From: Cognatishimia coralii
GTDB taxonomy: Bacteria; Pseudomonadota; Alphaproteobacteria; Rhodobacterales; Rhodobacteraceae
DNA: 64,000 bases
Direction: 5' to 3'
Assembly (NCBI RefSeq): GCF_037478305.1
Contig: NZ_JBBGAZ010000013.1
Span: forward strand, 1-64,000
Part shown: one piece after another, positions 1-7,368 of the stretch
Numbering within the stretch: position 1 is the first letter of the stretch
Layout: each line of letters opens with the position of its first letter
Made by a program: the position numbers and the translations under genes
The notes under the pieces: generated by a model
Database searches by the model: none
What the model saw: only the letters and a program-made list of their open reading frames with translations
Told to the model about the DNA's origin: nothing

Positions 1-1
1 T

Positions 2-109
2 GCGCGCAACTTCACTGACATGTTCAATGCTCTGTCCGAGATTTGCGATCTCTACTCGCCACAAGAGTGCTGGAACTACTTTACGGCTGCCGGATATGTC
101 TCAAATTAA
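2..109 (+). CDS. IS630-family transposase, C-terminal end (cut by window edge)
   Basis: The frame from base 2 reads straight to a TAA at 107-109. The last residues (…LYSPQECWNYFTAAGY…) match the way IS630-family DDE transposases end. Only about 35 codons are visible, so whether the element is intact outside the window is unknown. It lies just upstream of a toxin-antitoxin-like pair, a common insertion neighbourhood. The family call rests on a short motif. Confidence 0.5.
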   Translation, partial: ARNFTDMFNALSEICDLYSPQECWNYFTAAGYVSN

Positions 110-194
110 AGGTCGGACGCTTTAGAGCGTCACCGAGCTTGGTGAAGATGGGCTTGGTCGGTCGGGATGTCGATATGTGCAAGTTTGCTGAACA

Positions 195-257
195 GTGAAT
201 ATTGACTTTTTGGTGAATATAGGAGAGAAACGGCTAAATCTGCTGAACAGTGAATAT
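195..257 (+). promoter_or_regulatory. Three direct GTGAATAT repeats over the AbiEi-like gene start
   Basis: GTGAATAT occurs at 195-202, 213-220 and 250-257. The first and third copies sit in a longer 17-bp repeat (TGCTGAACAGTGAATAT at 186-202 and 241-257). A TTGACT at 202-207 could be a -35 box. The third copy overlaps the start codon. AbiEi antitoxins are known DNA-binding autorepressors, so these repeats are candidate operators; this is inference. Confidence 0.4.
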
Positions 258-1347
258 GGAAGAAACCACGAACATAGAGCCGGAACTTGTGGAAAGCCTG
301 AGCGACAGCTTTGAGGTGGTTCCCAATGCTCATTTGGGCGAAATCTCCTGGGAAGCGGGAATTGGCGGGCGTTTGCGCCCGGATGCAATTCTTGACGCGG
401 TTGTGGCAGGCCGTGAAATCGCCTTCGTGGTGGAGACCCGAGGCGATGTGTTTCCGCGAGACGCACGAGAGATTGTCTGGCAGCTCAAACGATACCTGCG
501 GGAGTTGGATAGTCCCAACCGGCGGTATGTCCCGATGATCCTTGCACGTTCGGTTTCGGAAGGGGCACGGGACTTCCTTCAAGAAGAGCAGGTCGCCTAT
601 CACGATTTGAGCGGCTCGCTCTTTGTCAGCGTCGATGAGACGTTTGTGCTGATCGAGAGGCCGAAACCTAAGCGCGCCAAGCGTCGCGCCATGAACGTGT
701 TCAAAGGAACCCGTGCACTGGTCTTGCACGCCCTGTTTGATCGTCCAGGCGAATGGGTGAGTGGCTCGGAAATCGCCGAAAATGCCGGTGTGTCTGCCGC
801 AACCGTTTCCGAGACTTTCAAGGATCTTGAGCGCCGCGATTGGCTGGATGTGAGAGGGGAGGGGCCTGCGAAACGGCGCAGGCTGATCCGGCCGGATGTC
901 CTCCTGGATGCCTGGCGCGACAGCATTCTGGCAAGCCGTGCGTCGAGGCGGAGCCGGTATTACGTTCCGCGGTTGAAACCCGAGGACATGGCCCGCGAGA
1001 TCGAGGGTGATAACTACGACGACGACTTCGATCTGGAGTTCACCGGACAGTTTGCCGCCCAGGCATATACGCCGTTTCTTTCAAATGTCTCTGACCTGAC
1101 GGTGCGGGCCTTTGGGAAACGGACACACGATTGGCTCATCTCCACTTTGGGCGCCCGAGAGGTTTCCGAAGGTGCAAACCTTGTCGTCATTGACGCGAAA
1201 TCAATGAAGCAACGCCACGGGATGTATGACGAGCAAAAACGCTTGTTGGCCTCGCCACTGCAAGTCTATCTCGACCTGCTGGAAGACCATGGTCGTTCGA
1301 AGGAAATGGCGGAGCATCTGCGGTCTCAGAAACTGGTGTGGCAATGA
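256..1347 (+). CDS. AbiEi-like antitoxin / winged-helix transcriptional regulator (type IV TA family)
   Basis: About 363 residues. The N-terminal half (roughly 1-130) is a mixed alpha/beta region with a basic end (KPKRAKRRA). A winged helix-turn-helix follows at about 150-215 (VSGSEIAENAGVSAATVSE), then a C-terminal domain with no motif I recognise. This layout resembles proteins annotated as AbiEi-family antitoxins, which neutralise a nucleotidyltransferase toxin and repress their own promoter. The next gene, overlapping by ATGA, encodes a nucleotidyltransferase-like protein, which supports a toxin-antitoxin pair. The start could be ATG 256 or the in-frame GTG 250; neither has a convincing ribosome-binding site, and both lie in the repeat described above. 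It could instead be an unrelated regulator. Confidence 0.6.
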   Translation: MEETTNIEPELVESLSDSFEVVPNAHLGEISWEAGIGGRLRPDAILDAVVAGREIAFVVETRGDVFPRDAREIVWQLKRYLRELDSPNRRYVPMILARSVSEGARDFLQEEQVAYHDLSGSLFVSVDETFVLIERPKPKRAKRRAMNVFKGTRALVLHALFDRPGEWVSGSEIAENAGVSAATVSETFKDLERRDWLDVRGEGPAKRRRLIRPDVLLDAWRDSILASRASRRSRYYVPRLKPEDMAREIEGDNYDDDFDLEFTGQFAAQAYTPFLSNVSDLTVRAFGKRTHDWLISTLGAREVSEGANLVVIDAKSMKQRHGMYDEQKRLLASPLQVYLDLLEDHGRSKEMAEHLRSQKLVWQ

Positions 1348-2231
1348 AGAAACCGACGGCCATTCAAGGCTACAACCAAACTGTCACCGAGGCCTGTGAG
1401 CGCGTTCTGGTCACGCTGATCCGCCATTTGGGGCCGTGGCGCGACTCCATCTTTCTCGTCGGCGGTCTGACGCCACGCTACCTCATCAAGGAACGCCCAC
1501 CGGCGGTGCCTGCACACGCGGGAACCGGTGACGTAGAAGTCGTCGTGGACATGAAACTGCTTGCTGATACCGAAGCCTACCGGACGCTTGAGGACAATAT
1601 CAGGGCCATCGGGTTCAAACGGTCAGAAAACGATCAGGGCAAAAAACTCTCATGGCGCTGGCAACAGGAGTTGGTCGACGGCACTGTACTGATCCTGGAA
1701 TTCCTGGCGGATGCAGGCGATGAGAGGGGTGGGGCGCTTAAAGAGTTGCCCTCGGAAGGTGCAGTTTCGGCAATCCACATTCCGCATTCAGCGATGGTGC
1801 TGGATCATCATGAGACCGTGGAGATCACAGCCGAACTGCTGGACGACGGTGGCGTCACCACTGAAACCATCCGGCATGCCGACATTGTCAGTTTCACCTG
1901 CCTCAAGGCGTTCGCGTTTGATCACCGGGCCGAACCCAAGGATTCGCACGACCTCTGCTATTGCCTTGAGCACTACAAAGGCGGAACGGAGGCTTTGCAT
2001 TCTGCATTCGACGCTGCACTGGCTGGCAAGCACGCTGAAACCGTCAAGGCGGCGATCGACATCCTCGCGCGTCGCTTTTGCGACGGTGACGGGTTTGAAG
2101 GTTATCAAAAAGATGGTCCTGTCAAAGCGGCGCGATTTGAGGGCTCAGAAGAGTGGAATCCTGACAACCGGATTCTTCGGCAGCGTGATTTGAGCGCCGT
2201 TGTTCAGGATGCCATCGCGCCATTCATCTGA
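1344..2231 (+). CDS. AbiEii-like nucleotidyltransferase (putative type IV TA toxin)
   Basis: About 295 residues, with ATG 1344 overlapping the upstream TGA as ATGA, so probably translationally coupled. Near residues 35-65 the protein has a GG signature (FLVGGLTPRYL) followed by an acidic pair (GDVEVVVD), and later EFLAD, which fits the G[GS]…DxD/E…D pattern of polymerase-beta-type nucleotidyltransferases. A conserved KAFAFDHRAEPKDSHDL segment near 195-210 resembles the AbiEii/DUF1814 region that helps hold the nucleotide. AbiEii toxins act by nucleotidyl transfer to RNA targets. Paired with the AbiEi-like gene it would form an abortive-infection or plasmid-maintenance module. Activity is inferred only. 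Confidence 0.6.
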   Translation: MKKPTAIQGYNQTVTEACERVLVTLIRHLGPWRDSIFLVGGLTPRYLIKERPPAVPAHAGTGDVEVVVDMKLLADTEAYRTLEDNIRAIGFKRSENDQGKKLSWRWQQELVDGTVLILEFLADAGDERGGALKELPSEGAVSAIHIPHSAMVLDHHETVEITAELLDDGGVTTETIRHADIVSFTCLKAFAFDHRAEPKDSHDLCYCLEHYKGGTEALHSAFDAALAGKHAETVKAAIDILARRFCDGDGFEGYQKDGPVKAARFEGSEEWNPDNRILRQRDLSAVVQDAIAPFI

Positions 2232-2446
2232 TCTTGATCCGGTGGGGTAGGGGGCTTCCCGCTCTGAACTCCACCGTCTCATCCCCGTGCGAGCAAGGGG
2301 ATCGCGGGTCTGGCGGACGCCGCCGCCCGCGCAATGGTCTGCCCGCTCCATTCGCTGACGCTCCCGTGTTGACCATGCCCGGCCGGCTAATTGCGCCCGC
2401 CATTTCCTCCCGCGTCCCGCACGGGGACGAGACAATGGAGGATCAC

Positions 2447-3238
2447 ATGGCAAAGCCCGACATCTACACCCGCATCACCGGGAAGATCATTACCGATCTC
2501 GAAGCTGGCACCCGACCCTGGCACAAACCCTGGAATGCCGATCATCTCGCCAATCGCATTACCCGGCCTCTACGCTACAACGGCGTCGCTTATCGCGGCT
2601 TCAACATCATCCTGCTCTGGGCCGCGTCCGTCGCCCATGGCTACGCTGCACCCACCTGGATGACCTATCGCCAGGCACTCGAACTCGGCGGGCAGGTCCG
2701 CAAAGGCTCCAAGGGCCAACTCGTCATCTACGCCGACAAGATGCGCAAAACCGAGACCGATGATGCGGGCCAGGATCGCGAGGTCGAGATCCCCTTCATG
2801 AAGGGCTACACGGTTTTCAACGTCAATCAAATCGAGGGACTGCCTGAGACCTACTACGAGGTGACAGATCCGATGCCCGAGACCGCCGAGCGAGATGCCA
2901 CCGCGGAAGCGTTCTTCGCTGCGACCGAGGCTGATATTCGCCATGGTGGCAACCAGGCCTTCTATGCGGTCGATGCAGACTATGTGCAGATGCCGCCGTT
3001 TGAGACCTTTGAATCCCCCGAGGCGTGTTATTCAACCCTCGGCCACGAGGTTTGCCACTGGACTCGCCACCCGAAGCGTCTTGATCGCAGCTTCGGCCGC
3101 AAACGCTGGGGCGACGAAGGCTATGCTCGGGAAGAGCTTGTTGCTGAGCTTGGCGCCGCGTTTCTGGCCGCTGATCTGGGCCTGTCGCCGGAACCGCGTG
3201 ATGAACACGCCGCATATATCGCGCATTGGCTCGAATAA
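2447..3238 (+). pseudogene. ardC: ardC anti-restriction protein, 5' part, interrupted by a RIT element
   Basis: ATG 2447 follows GGAGG at 2437-2441. The 263 visible residues give the ArdC layout: an N-terminal ssDNA-binding domain (IYTRITGKIITDLEAGTRPW…) and a zincin-like metallopeptidase domain with HEVCH and a downstream WGDEGYAREELVAELGA segment. The frame stops at TAA 3236-3238, the first bases of the inserted element. The missing tail continues at 7101-7208. Joining GAA (3233-3235) to GGT (7101) restores the family-typical WLxxLxxDKR stretch without loss or gain. ArdC protects incoming plasmid DNA from restriction, which fits the conjugation genes further right. The truncated product keeps the zinc motif but lacks its C-terminal helix. 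Confidence 0.85.
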
Positions 3239-3261
3239 TGACGAGCTCGTCATTATTCGAG
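3230..3261. repeat. Perfect 32-bp palindrome at the left junction of the RIT element
   Basis: The arm CTCGAATAATGACGAG (3230-3245) is followed immediately by its exact reverse complement (3246-3261). The first six bases belong to ardC and the rest to the element end. It overlaps the outer part of the left terminal repeat. A palindrome at one end is a likely binding or crossover site for the recombinases. The ardC stop codon lies inside it. Confidence 0.8.
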
Positions 3262-3290
3262 TTATCGCGAGGACAGCATAATGCGGAGGA
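3256..3290 (+). repeat. RIT left terminal inverted repeat
   Basis: It runs TTCGAGTTATCGCGAGG and continues to GCATAATGCGGAGGA. The reverse complement of 7066-7100 matches it over 35 bp with three differences. Confidence 0.85.
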
Positions 3291-3367
3291 TAGTTTTCAA
3301 GGCTGTTTGATTTCAATGCATTGGGCCGGGGCAGTGTCGCCCTTGCTGCCCATTATTTGAGACTGGA

Positions 3368-3403
3368 GGTTCCCTTGGTTGACCCAACAAACCAAGGAGA
3401 ACC
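3368..3403 (+). promoter_or_regulatory. Hairpin covering the ritA ribosome-binding site
   Basis: CCTTGGTT (3373-3380) pairs with AACCAAGG (3390-3397), and GGTTC (3368-3372) pairs with GAACC (3399-3403), with a single bulged A at 3398 and a 9-nt loop. The right arm contains the AAGGAG that should serve ATG 3406. Folding of the mRNA would hide the site, so ritA translation, and through coupling the whole trio, may be held low. No experimental support; structure read by eye. Confidence 0.5.
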
Positions 3404-3405
3404 AA

Positions 3406-4644
3406 ATGCCATCATCTAAACCTGAAGAGCTTTCGAAGCTTCGCGACACCCTGCACCGGCAGCGTTACAGCCCGACAGTCATTCAAAATTATTGCCTCTA
3501 TGCGGGTCAATTCCTCGCTTATCTGGAGGAGCGGGCGATTGACCTGCGCGACGTCACGCCGGATCTTGTCGCCGAATACCTACGCCATGCAGTCCGGCAG
3601 TTTCAAAAGGACCGCGGGCGCGCACCGGGGTCCAACTGGGCATCGATACCGCGGTCGGGGATTTACGCTTTGATGCGCTCCGCCCTGCCAGAATGGCCTC
3701 CAGTGCCGCCTGCCACGACCGAAGCGGAGCGCGTCGCCCGAGAGGTCTGCGACCAGTATGAGCGATGGCTGCAAGCCGAACGCGGTCTGGCCGAGCCCTC
3801 GATCACGGCGCTGATGTGGGAGGCGCGCCATTTTTGCAAATGGTTCGTCCAGCGGTACGGAAAAGCCGGTTTTGCCGATCTGAGCGTGCGCGACATTGAT
3901 GCCTACATGGATGTCAGGGCGCCGGGCTTGACTCGTAAATCGCTCAAGGACGTGGCCGAACGGTTGCGCGGCTTCCTGCGGCATCTACACCGGTGCAAGT
4001 TGCATCCGAATGATCTCTCAGGTCATGTGATCGCCCCGCTTCTCTACGCCTACGAGGGTATTCCGTCGATCCTGACCGCCGAACAGATCGCGGCGGTGCT
4101 CGAACTTGCGGGGCAAGACAGCTCGCCCTTGGGGTTGCGTGATCACGCGATCCTGCAGCTGCTTGCCAATTACGGCTTTCGGTCCGGCGAGGTCGGCCGC
4201 CTGCAGATCGAGGATATCAACTGGCGGGCAGATACCATTCGGGTGCAACGCTCCAAATCCAATGCCACGGACGTGCTGCCTCTGATGGAACCCGTGGGGG
4301 AAGCGATCCTGCGATATTTGCGCGCTGGCCGTCCGGAGACTGATGCAAGGACTGTCTTTCTGAGAAGCCGGGCACCCTATCAGGCAATGAAGGCGGGCGG
4401 GCTCTATGGTGTGGTCAAACGGCGCCTCGCTGTTGCCGGAATTGAGCTTGTTGGCAAGCGCGGACCGCACATCTTCCGCCATGCCCGTGCGGTCAGCATG
4501 CTGAGGGCATCCACCCCGCGCAAGATCATTGGCGATGTGCTCGGCCACCGATCCTCGGAATCGATAGCTCCGTATCTGAAGCTCGCCACCGAAGACCTGC
4601 GTGCGATTGCCATCGAGCTTCCGGGCAGGGAGGTGAGACAATGA
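3406..4644 (+). CDS. ritA: Tyrosine recombinase, first of the RIT trio
   Basis: 412 residues from ATG 3406, chosen because AAGGAG lies seven bases upstream; longer upstream starts are non-ATG. An N-terminal SAM-like core-binding region (about 1-210) is followed by the catalytic domain. Visible catalytic elements are GFRSGEV (first Arg), HIFRHAR (His-x-x-Arg), LGHRSSES (His) and APYLKLA (nucleophile Tyr). The stop overlaps the next ATG as ATGA at 4641-4644. In RIT elements the three recombinases are thought to act together on the terminal repeats; the individual role of each is not known to me. Confidence 0.85.
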   Translation: MPSSKPEELSKLRDTLHRQRYSPTVIQNYCLYAGQFLAYLEERAIDLRDVTPDLVAEYLRHAVRQFQKDRGRAPGSNWASIPRSGIYALMRSALPEWPPVPPATTEAERVAREVCDQYERWLQAERGLAEPSITALMWEARHFCKWFVQRYGKAGFADLSVRDIDAYMDVRAPGLTRKSLKDVAERLRGFLRHLHRCKLHPNDLSGHVIAPLLYAYEGIPSILTAEQIAAVLELAGQDSSPLGLRDHAILQLLANYGFRSGEVGRLQIEDINWRADTIRVQRSKSNATDVLPLMEPVGEAILRYLRAGRPETDARTVFLRSRAPYQAMKAGGLYGVVKRRLAVAGIELVGKRGPHIFRHARAVSMLRASTPRKIIGDVLGHRSSESIAPYLKLATEDLRAIAIELPGREVRQ

Positions 4645-6005
4645 CAAGCTGGCCCGAGGATGGCGATGAGATCATCGAGAACTACATCGCCCGGCTTCCA
4701 TTGAACTATGCGATAACGCCAATCTACTATCGGCAAGCGCTGAACAGCTTCCGGCAGGCGGTGTTGCGGTTTGGCGCAACTGACCGGCAAACGCTTGAAT
4801 ATTGGTTGCGCGAGCGTGGCGAGGTCTGGGCCCCTTCAACGGTGCAGAACCGCGCTCGGATTGTTGCCCGCTTCCTGGATGCCCTGGCGGATGATGGAAG
4901 GATTGAGAGCAATCCGATCTCCGACCTTCGCCGTGACTATAATGCCCACAGTGACACGGGCGTAATACGGGCTTTGATGGCCCCTGATCCCAATCAGGCA
5001 CTCGAGGCGTTGCGGCAACTTCGACCGTTCGAAAGTTCATTGGGAGAGCTGATGCGCAACCATGTCGAGCGGATGCAGCGCAGTGGCTACCGGTATGAGG
5101 CGGCCGACGTCATTTGCCGCCGGTTCGACCGCTTTCTGCAGCAAAGGCCCGATCTCGATGGCCAGCCGCTGGAGATCATGCTTGAGCACTACCGCAGGAC
5201 AAAGACGACCGCGAACCATCCGGCCGAATGCGAGAAATTGGCCCGTATCCTGAACAAGGCACTGTGCCATGACGATCCATCACGTCCCAAACGGCAATCG
5301 GACAACCGGCCAGCGAAACAGGTCGCTCGCGGCTGGCGGCGCCCGTATATCTACAGCTCCGAGGAAATCCAGAAACTGCTTGCAATCGCCCGGGTCTATC
5401 CGTCGCCGCGCGCGCCCTCGCGTCCGATCAACCTCTATACCATGCTGGTTCTGGCCTATTGCGCCGGATTGCGCATCGGCGAGATTGCAAGGCTGACGCT
5501 TGGCGACGTTGACATGCGGGCGGGAACCATCGCGATCCGGGAGACGAAGTTCTTCAAGTCCCGCATCCTGCCGCTGTCGGACAGCGCGATAGATGCTCTA
5601 CGCACGCTTCTCGAAGCGCGCCAAAGGGCCAAGGTCTCTCGCAGCCCAGACGCCGGTTTGTTCTGGCACGATCAAAAGAACCGTTATTACTGCCGGGCAT
5701 CCATCAGCACCCACCTTGTCGCCATTTTGCGCATGGCAGGTCTCAAACCGGCCAAGGGGAAGACCGGGCCACGCATCCACGACCTGCGTCATACCTTCGT
5801 CGTTCACCGGATCCTCGAATGGTACCGGCAAGGCGTGAATCCGCAGGAAAAGCTGCCGTATCTTGCAACATATCTCGGCCATCGCGACATCAACTCCACG
5901 CTGGTCTACATCACCGTGACCCAGGACTTATTGCATGAAGCGAGTGAACGGTTCCGGGCCTTCGCCGCGCCGGGCAACGCTGAATCGGCTGAGGTGGCAT
6001 CATGA
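4641..6005 (+). CDS. ritB: Tyrosine recombinase, second of the RIT trio
   Basis: 454 residues, the largest of the three. Catalytic motifs are GLRIGEIARL (Arg), HDLRHTFVVH (HxxR), LGHRDINST (His) and TLVYITV (Tyr), all in the last third. The N-terminal core-binding part (about 1-220) is longer than in simple XerC/D proteins. It overlaps the first recombinase by four bases and the third by four (ATGA at 6002-6005), so the three are probably made by translational coupling from one mRNA. Motifs look intact and there is no frameshift. Confidence 0.85.
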   Translation: MTSWPEDGDEIIENYIARLPLNYAITPIYYRQALNSFRQAVLRFGATDRQTLEYWLRERGEVWAPSTVQNRARIVARFLDALADDGRIESNPISDLRRDYNAHSDTGVIRALMAPDPNQALEALRQLRPFESSLGELMRNHVERMQRSGYRYEAADVICRRFDRFLQQRPDLDGQPLEIMLEHYRRTKTTANHPAECEKLARILNKALCHDDPSRPKRQSDNRPAKQVARGWRRPYIYSSEEIQKLLAIARVYPSPRAPSRPINLYTMLVLAYCAGLRIGEIARLTLGDVDMRAGTIAIRETKFFKSRILPLSDSAIDALRTLLEARQRAKVSRSPDAGLFWHDQKNRYYCRASISTHLVAILRMAGLKPAKGKTGPRIHDLRHTFVVHRILEWYRQGVNPQEKLPYLATYLGHRDINSTLVYITVTQDLLHEASERFRAFAAPGNAESAEVAS

Positions 6006-7000
6006 AATCTGATCCGCTTCCCCAATTGCTGCGCATGTTCTTCACCGACTGGATGGTCCAGCAGCGCAACGCCTCCGTGCATACCGTCAAGTCCTATCGG
6101 GATACCTGGCGGCTCTTTTTGCGCTTTGTCGCGGCCCGTAGTGGCAAGTCGGTTGTTCGTCTGACTTTGAGCGAATTGACTGCCGTTGAGGTCATCGCCT
6201 TCCTTCAACATCTTGAGGTCGAGCGAGGTGACACCATCGGCACCCGGAACTGCCGCCTCGCTGCCCTGCGCAGCTTCTTCGGCTATGTGGCAACGCGCGA
6301 ACCGGAGCTCATGGCGCAATGCGCGGAGATATTGAACGTGCCAACGAAAAAGGCACCGATCCGCGCGCCAGACTACCTCGAACCCGAAGAGGTGCACGCG
6401 ATCCTGGCTCAACCTGACCGCTCCACGTTGGTCGGCCAGCGGGACCATGTCTTGCTGTCGCTGCTCTACAATACCGGCGCGCGCATCCAGGAAGCCCTCG
6501 ACCTTTGCCCCCAGGCGATCAGGTTCGATGCTCCGGCCTGCGTGCGCTTGTACGGGAAGGGCCGGAAAGAACGGATCAGTCCGCTTTGGCCGGAGACGGT
6601 GGCCTTGCTGAAGTCACTGCTTGAGCGAACACCGAGGCCGGCCGATGCGCCACTCTTCGTGAACCGCTATGGCAAACCGCTGAGCGCCTCAGGGGTGCGC
6701 TTCAAACTGGCGGACTATGTCAGGACGGCTGAAAAGGTCACGCCGTCGCTGGCGGCAAAACATGTGACACCGCACAGCTTCCGGCACGCGACAGCTGTGC
6801 ATCTGGTCGCTGCCGGCGTCGACGTCACGGTCATCCGCAGCTGGCTGGGTCATGTCAGCCTCGAGACGACCAACCACTATGCTCAGGCAAATCTGGAGAC
6901 CAAACGCCGGGCACTGGAGCGTGTCGAAAGACCGAAGACCGGCAGTCCACCCTCATGGCGGCGCGACCAGAGCGTGCTCGACTGGTTGGATACACTCTGA
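6002..7000 (+). CDS. ritC: Tyrosine recombinase, third of the RIT trio
   Basis: 332 residues, close to a standard XerC/XerD size. The N-terminal SAM-like domain (about 8-100) precedes catalytic motifs GARIQEALDL (Arg), KGRKER (Lys region), PHSFRHATAVH (HxxR), WLGHVSLETT (His) and TNHYAQA (Tyr). It ends about 65 bases before the right terminal repeat. All key residues are present, so the element appears potentially active. Confidence 0.85.
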   Translation: MKSDPLPQLLRMFFTDWMVQQRNASVHTVKSYRDTWRLFLRFVAARSGKSVVRLTLSELTAVEVIAFLQHLEVERGDTIGTRNCRLAALRSFFGYVATREPELMAQCAEILNVPTKKAPIRAPDYLEPEEVHAILAQPDRSTLVGQRDHVLLSLLYNTGARIQEALDLCPQAIRFDAPACVRLYGKGRKERISPLWPETVALLKSLLERTPRPADAPLFVNRYGKPLSASGVRFKLADYVRTAEKVTPSLAAKHVTPHSFRHATAVHLVAAGVDVTVIRSWLGHVSLETTNHYAQANLETKRRALERVERPKTGSPPSWRRDQSVLDWLDTL

Positions 7001-7011
7001 CACGCATCAAA

Positions 7012-7078
7012 ATAATGCGGAGGAAAGTGAACAGACTGCCAGGGAAACCAAGGCATTGGCGGAATTCCTCCGCATTAT
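7012..7078. repeat. Internal inverted repeat next to the RIT right end
   Basis: ATAATGCGGAGGA (7012-7024) is the exact reverse complement of TCCTCCGCATTAT (7066-7078), the inner part of the right terminal repeat. The same 12-13 bp core also occurs at the left end (about 3279-3290). There are thus three copies of the core, two of them facing each other at the right end, suggesting several recombinase-binding sites. Confidence 0.65.
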
Positions 7079-7100
7079 GCCCTCCTCGCGATAACTTGAA
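7066..7100 (-). repeat. RIT right terminal inverted repeat
   Basis: Reverse complement of the left repeat at 3256-3290 with three mismatches in 35 bp. The base after 7100 resumes the ardC frame. Confidence 0.85.
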
Positions 7101-7208
7101 GGTTTGCGCAATGACAAGCGGTTCATCTTCCAGGCTGCTGCGCATGCGCAGAAAGCGGTTGATTACTTGCATGGGCTGCAGCCAAACCCGGATGAGGTCG
7201 CCGCTTAG
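7101..7208 (+). pseudogene. ardC: ardC, 3' part separated by the RIT element
   Basis: The frame from GGT 7101 reads GLRNDKRFIFQAAAHAQKAV… to TAG 7206-7208, which is the conserved ArdC C-terminal helix region (xxDKRxIFxAASxAQxAxDYL). It has no start of its own. It fits exactly behind codon GAA 3233-3235, so precise excision of the element would rebuild an ardC of about 299 codons. Confidence 0.85.
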
Positions 7209-7368
7209 GCGGCCTCAATTCGGGCTGGTTAGGCATTGTGTGGCGCACAGACTGCAAACACTAGCAGCCATGATGTCCAACGTCGGCATGCGCAACGATG
7301 GAGTCACACCAATCTGGGCGCGCAAGAACCAGCGTCCGTCAGCCAGGAATTCTCCGACAGCATGATCG

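Larger units (their letters stand above)
3236..7100 (+). mobile_element. RIT element (recombinase-in-trio) inserted in ardC
   Basis: Three consecutive, overlapping tyrosine recombinase genes of about 412, 454 and 332 codons fill the element. Its ends carry imperfect inverted repeats (3256-3290 and 7066-7100; three mismatches in 35). This is the defining layout of RIT elements, as known from the literature on recombinases in trio. The boundaries are fixed by the interrupted ardC frame: the host sequence ends at 3235 and resumes at 7101. No clear target duplication is seen beyond a near-match (CTCGAA on the left, CTTGAA on the right), consistent with site-specific recombination. No cargo gene is present. 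Confidence 0.85.

Noticed and set aside
3406..7000. Tn554-type transposase set (TnpA/TnpB/TnpC)
   Set aside because: Tn554 has two recombinases plus a non-recombinase TnpC; here all three genes have full tyrosine recombinase motifs and terminal inverted repeats, which is the RIT layout.
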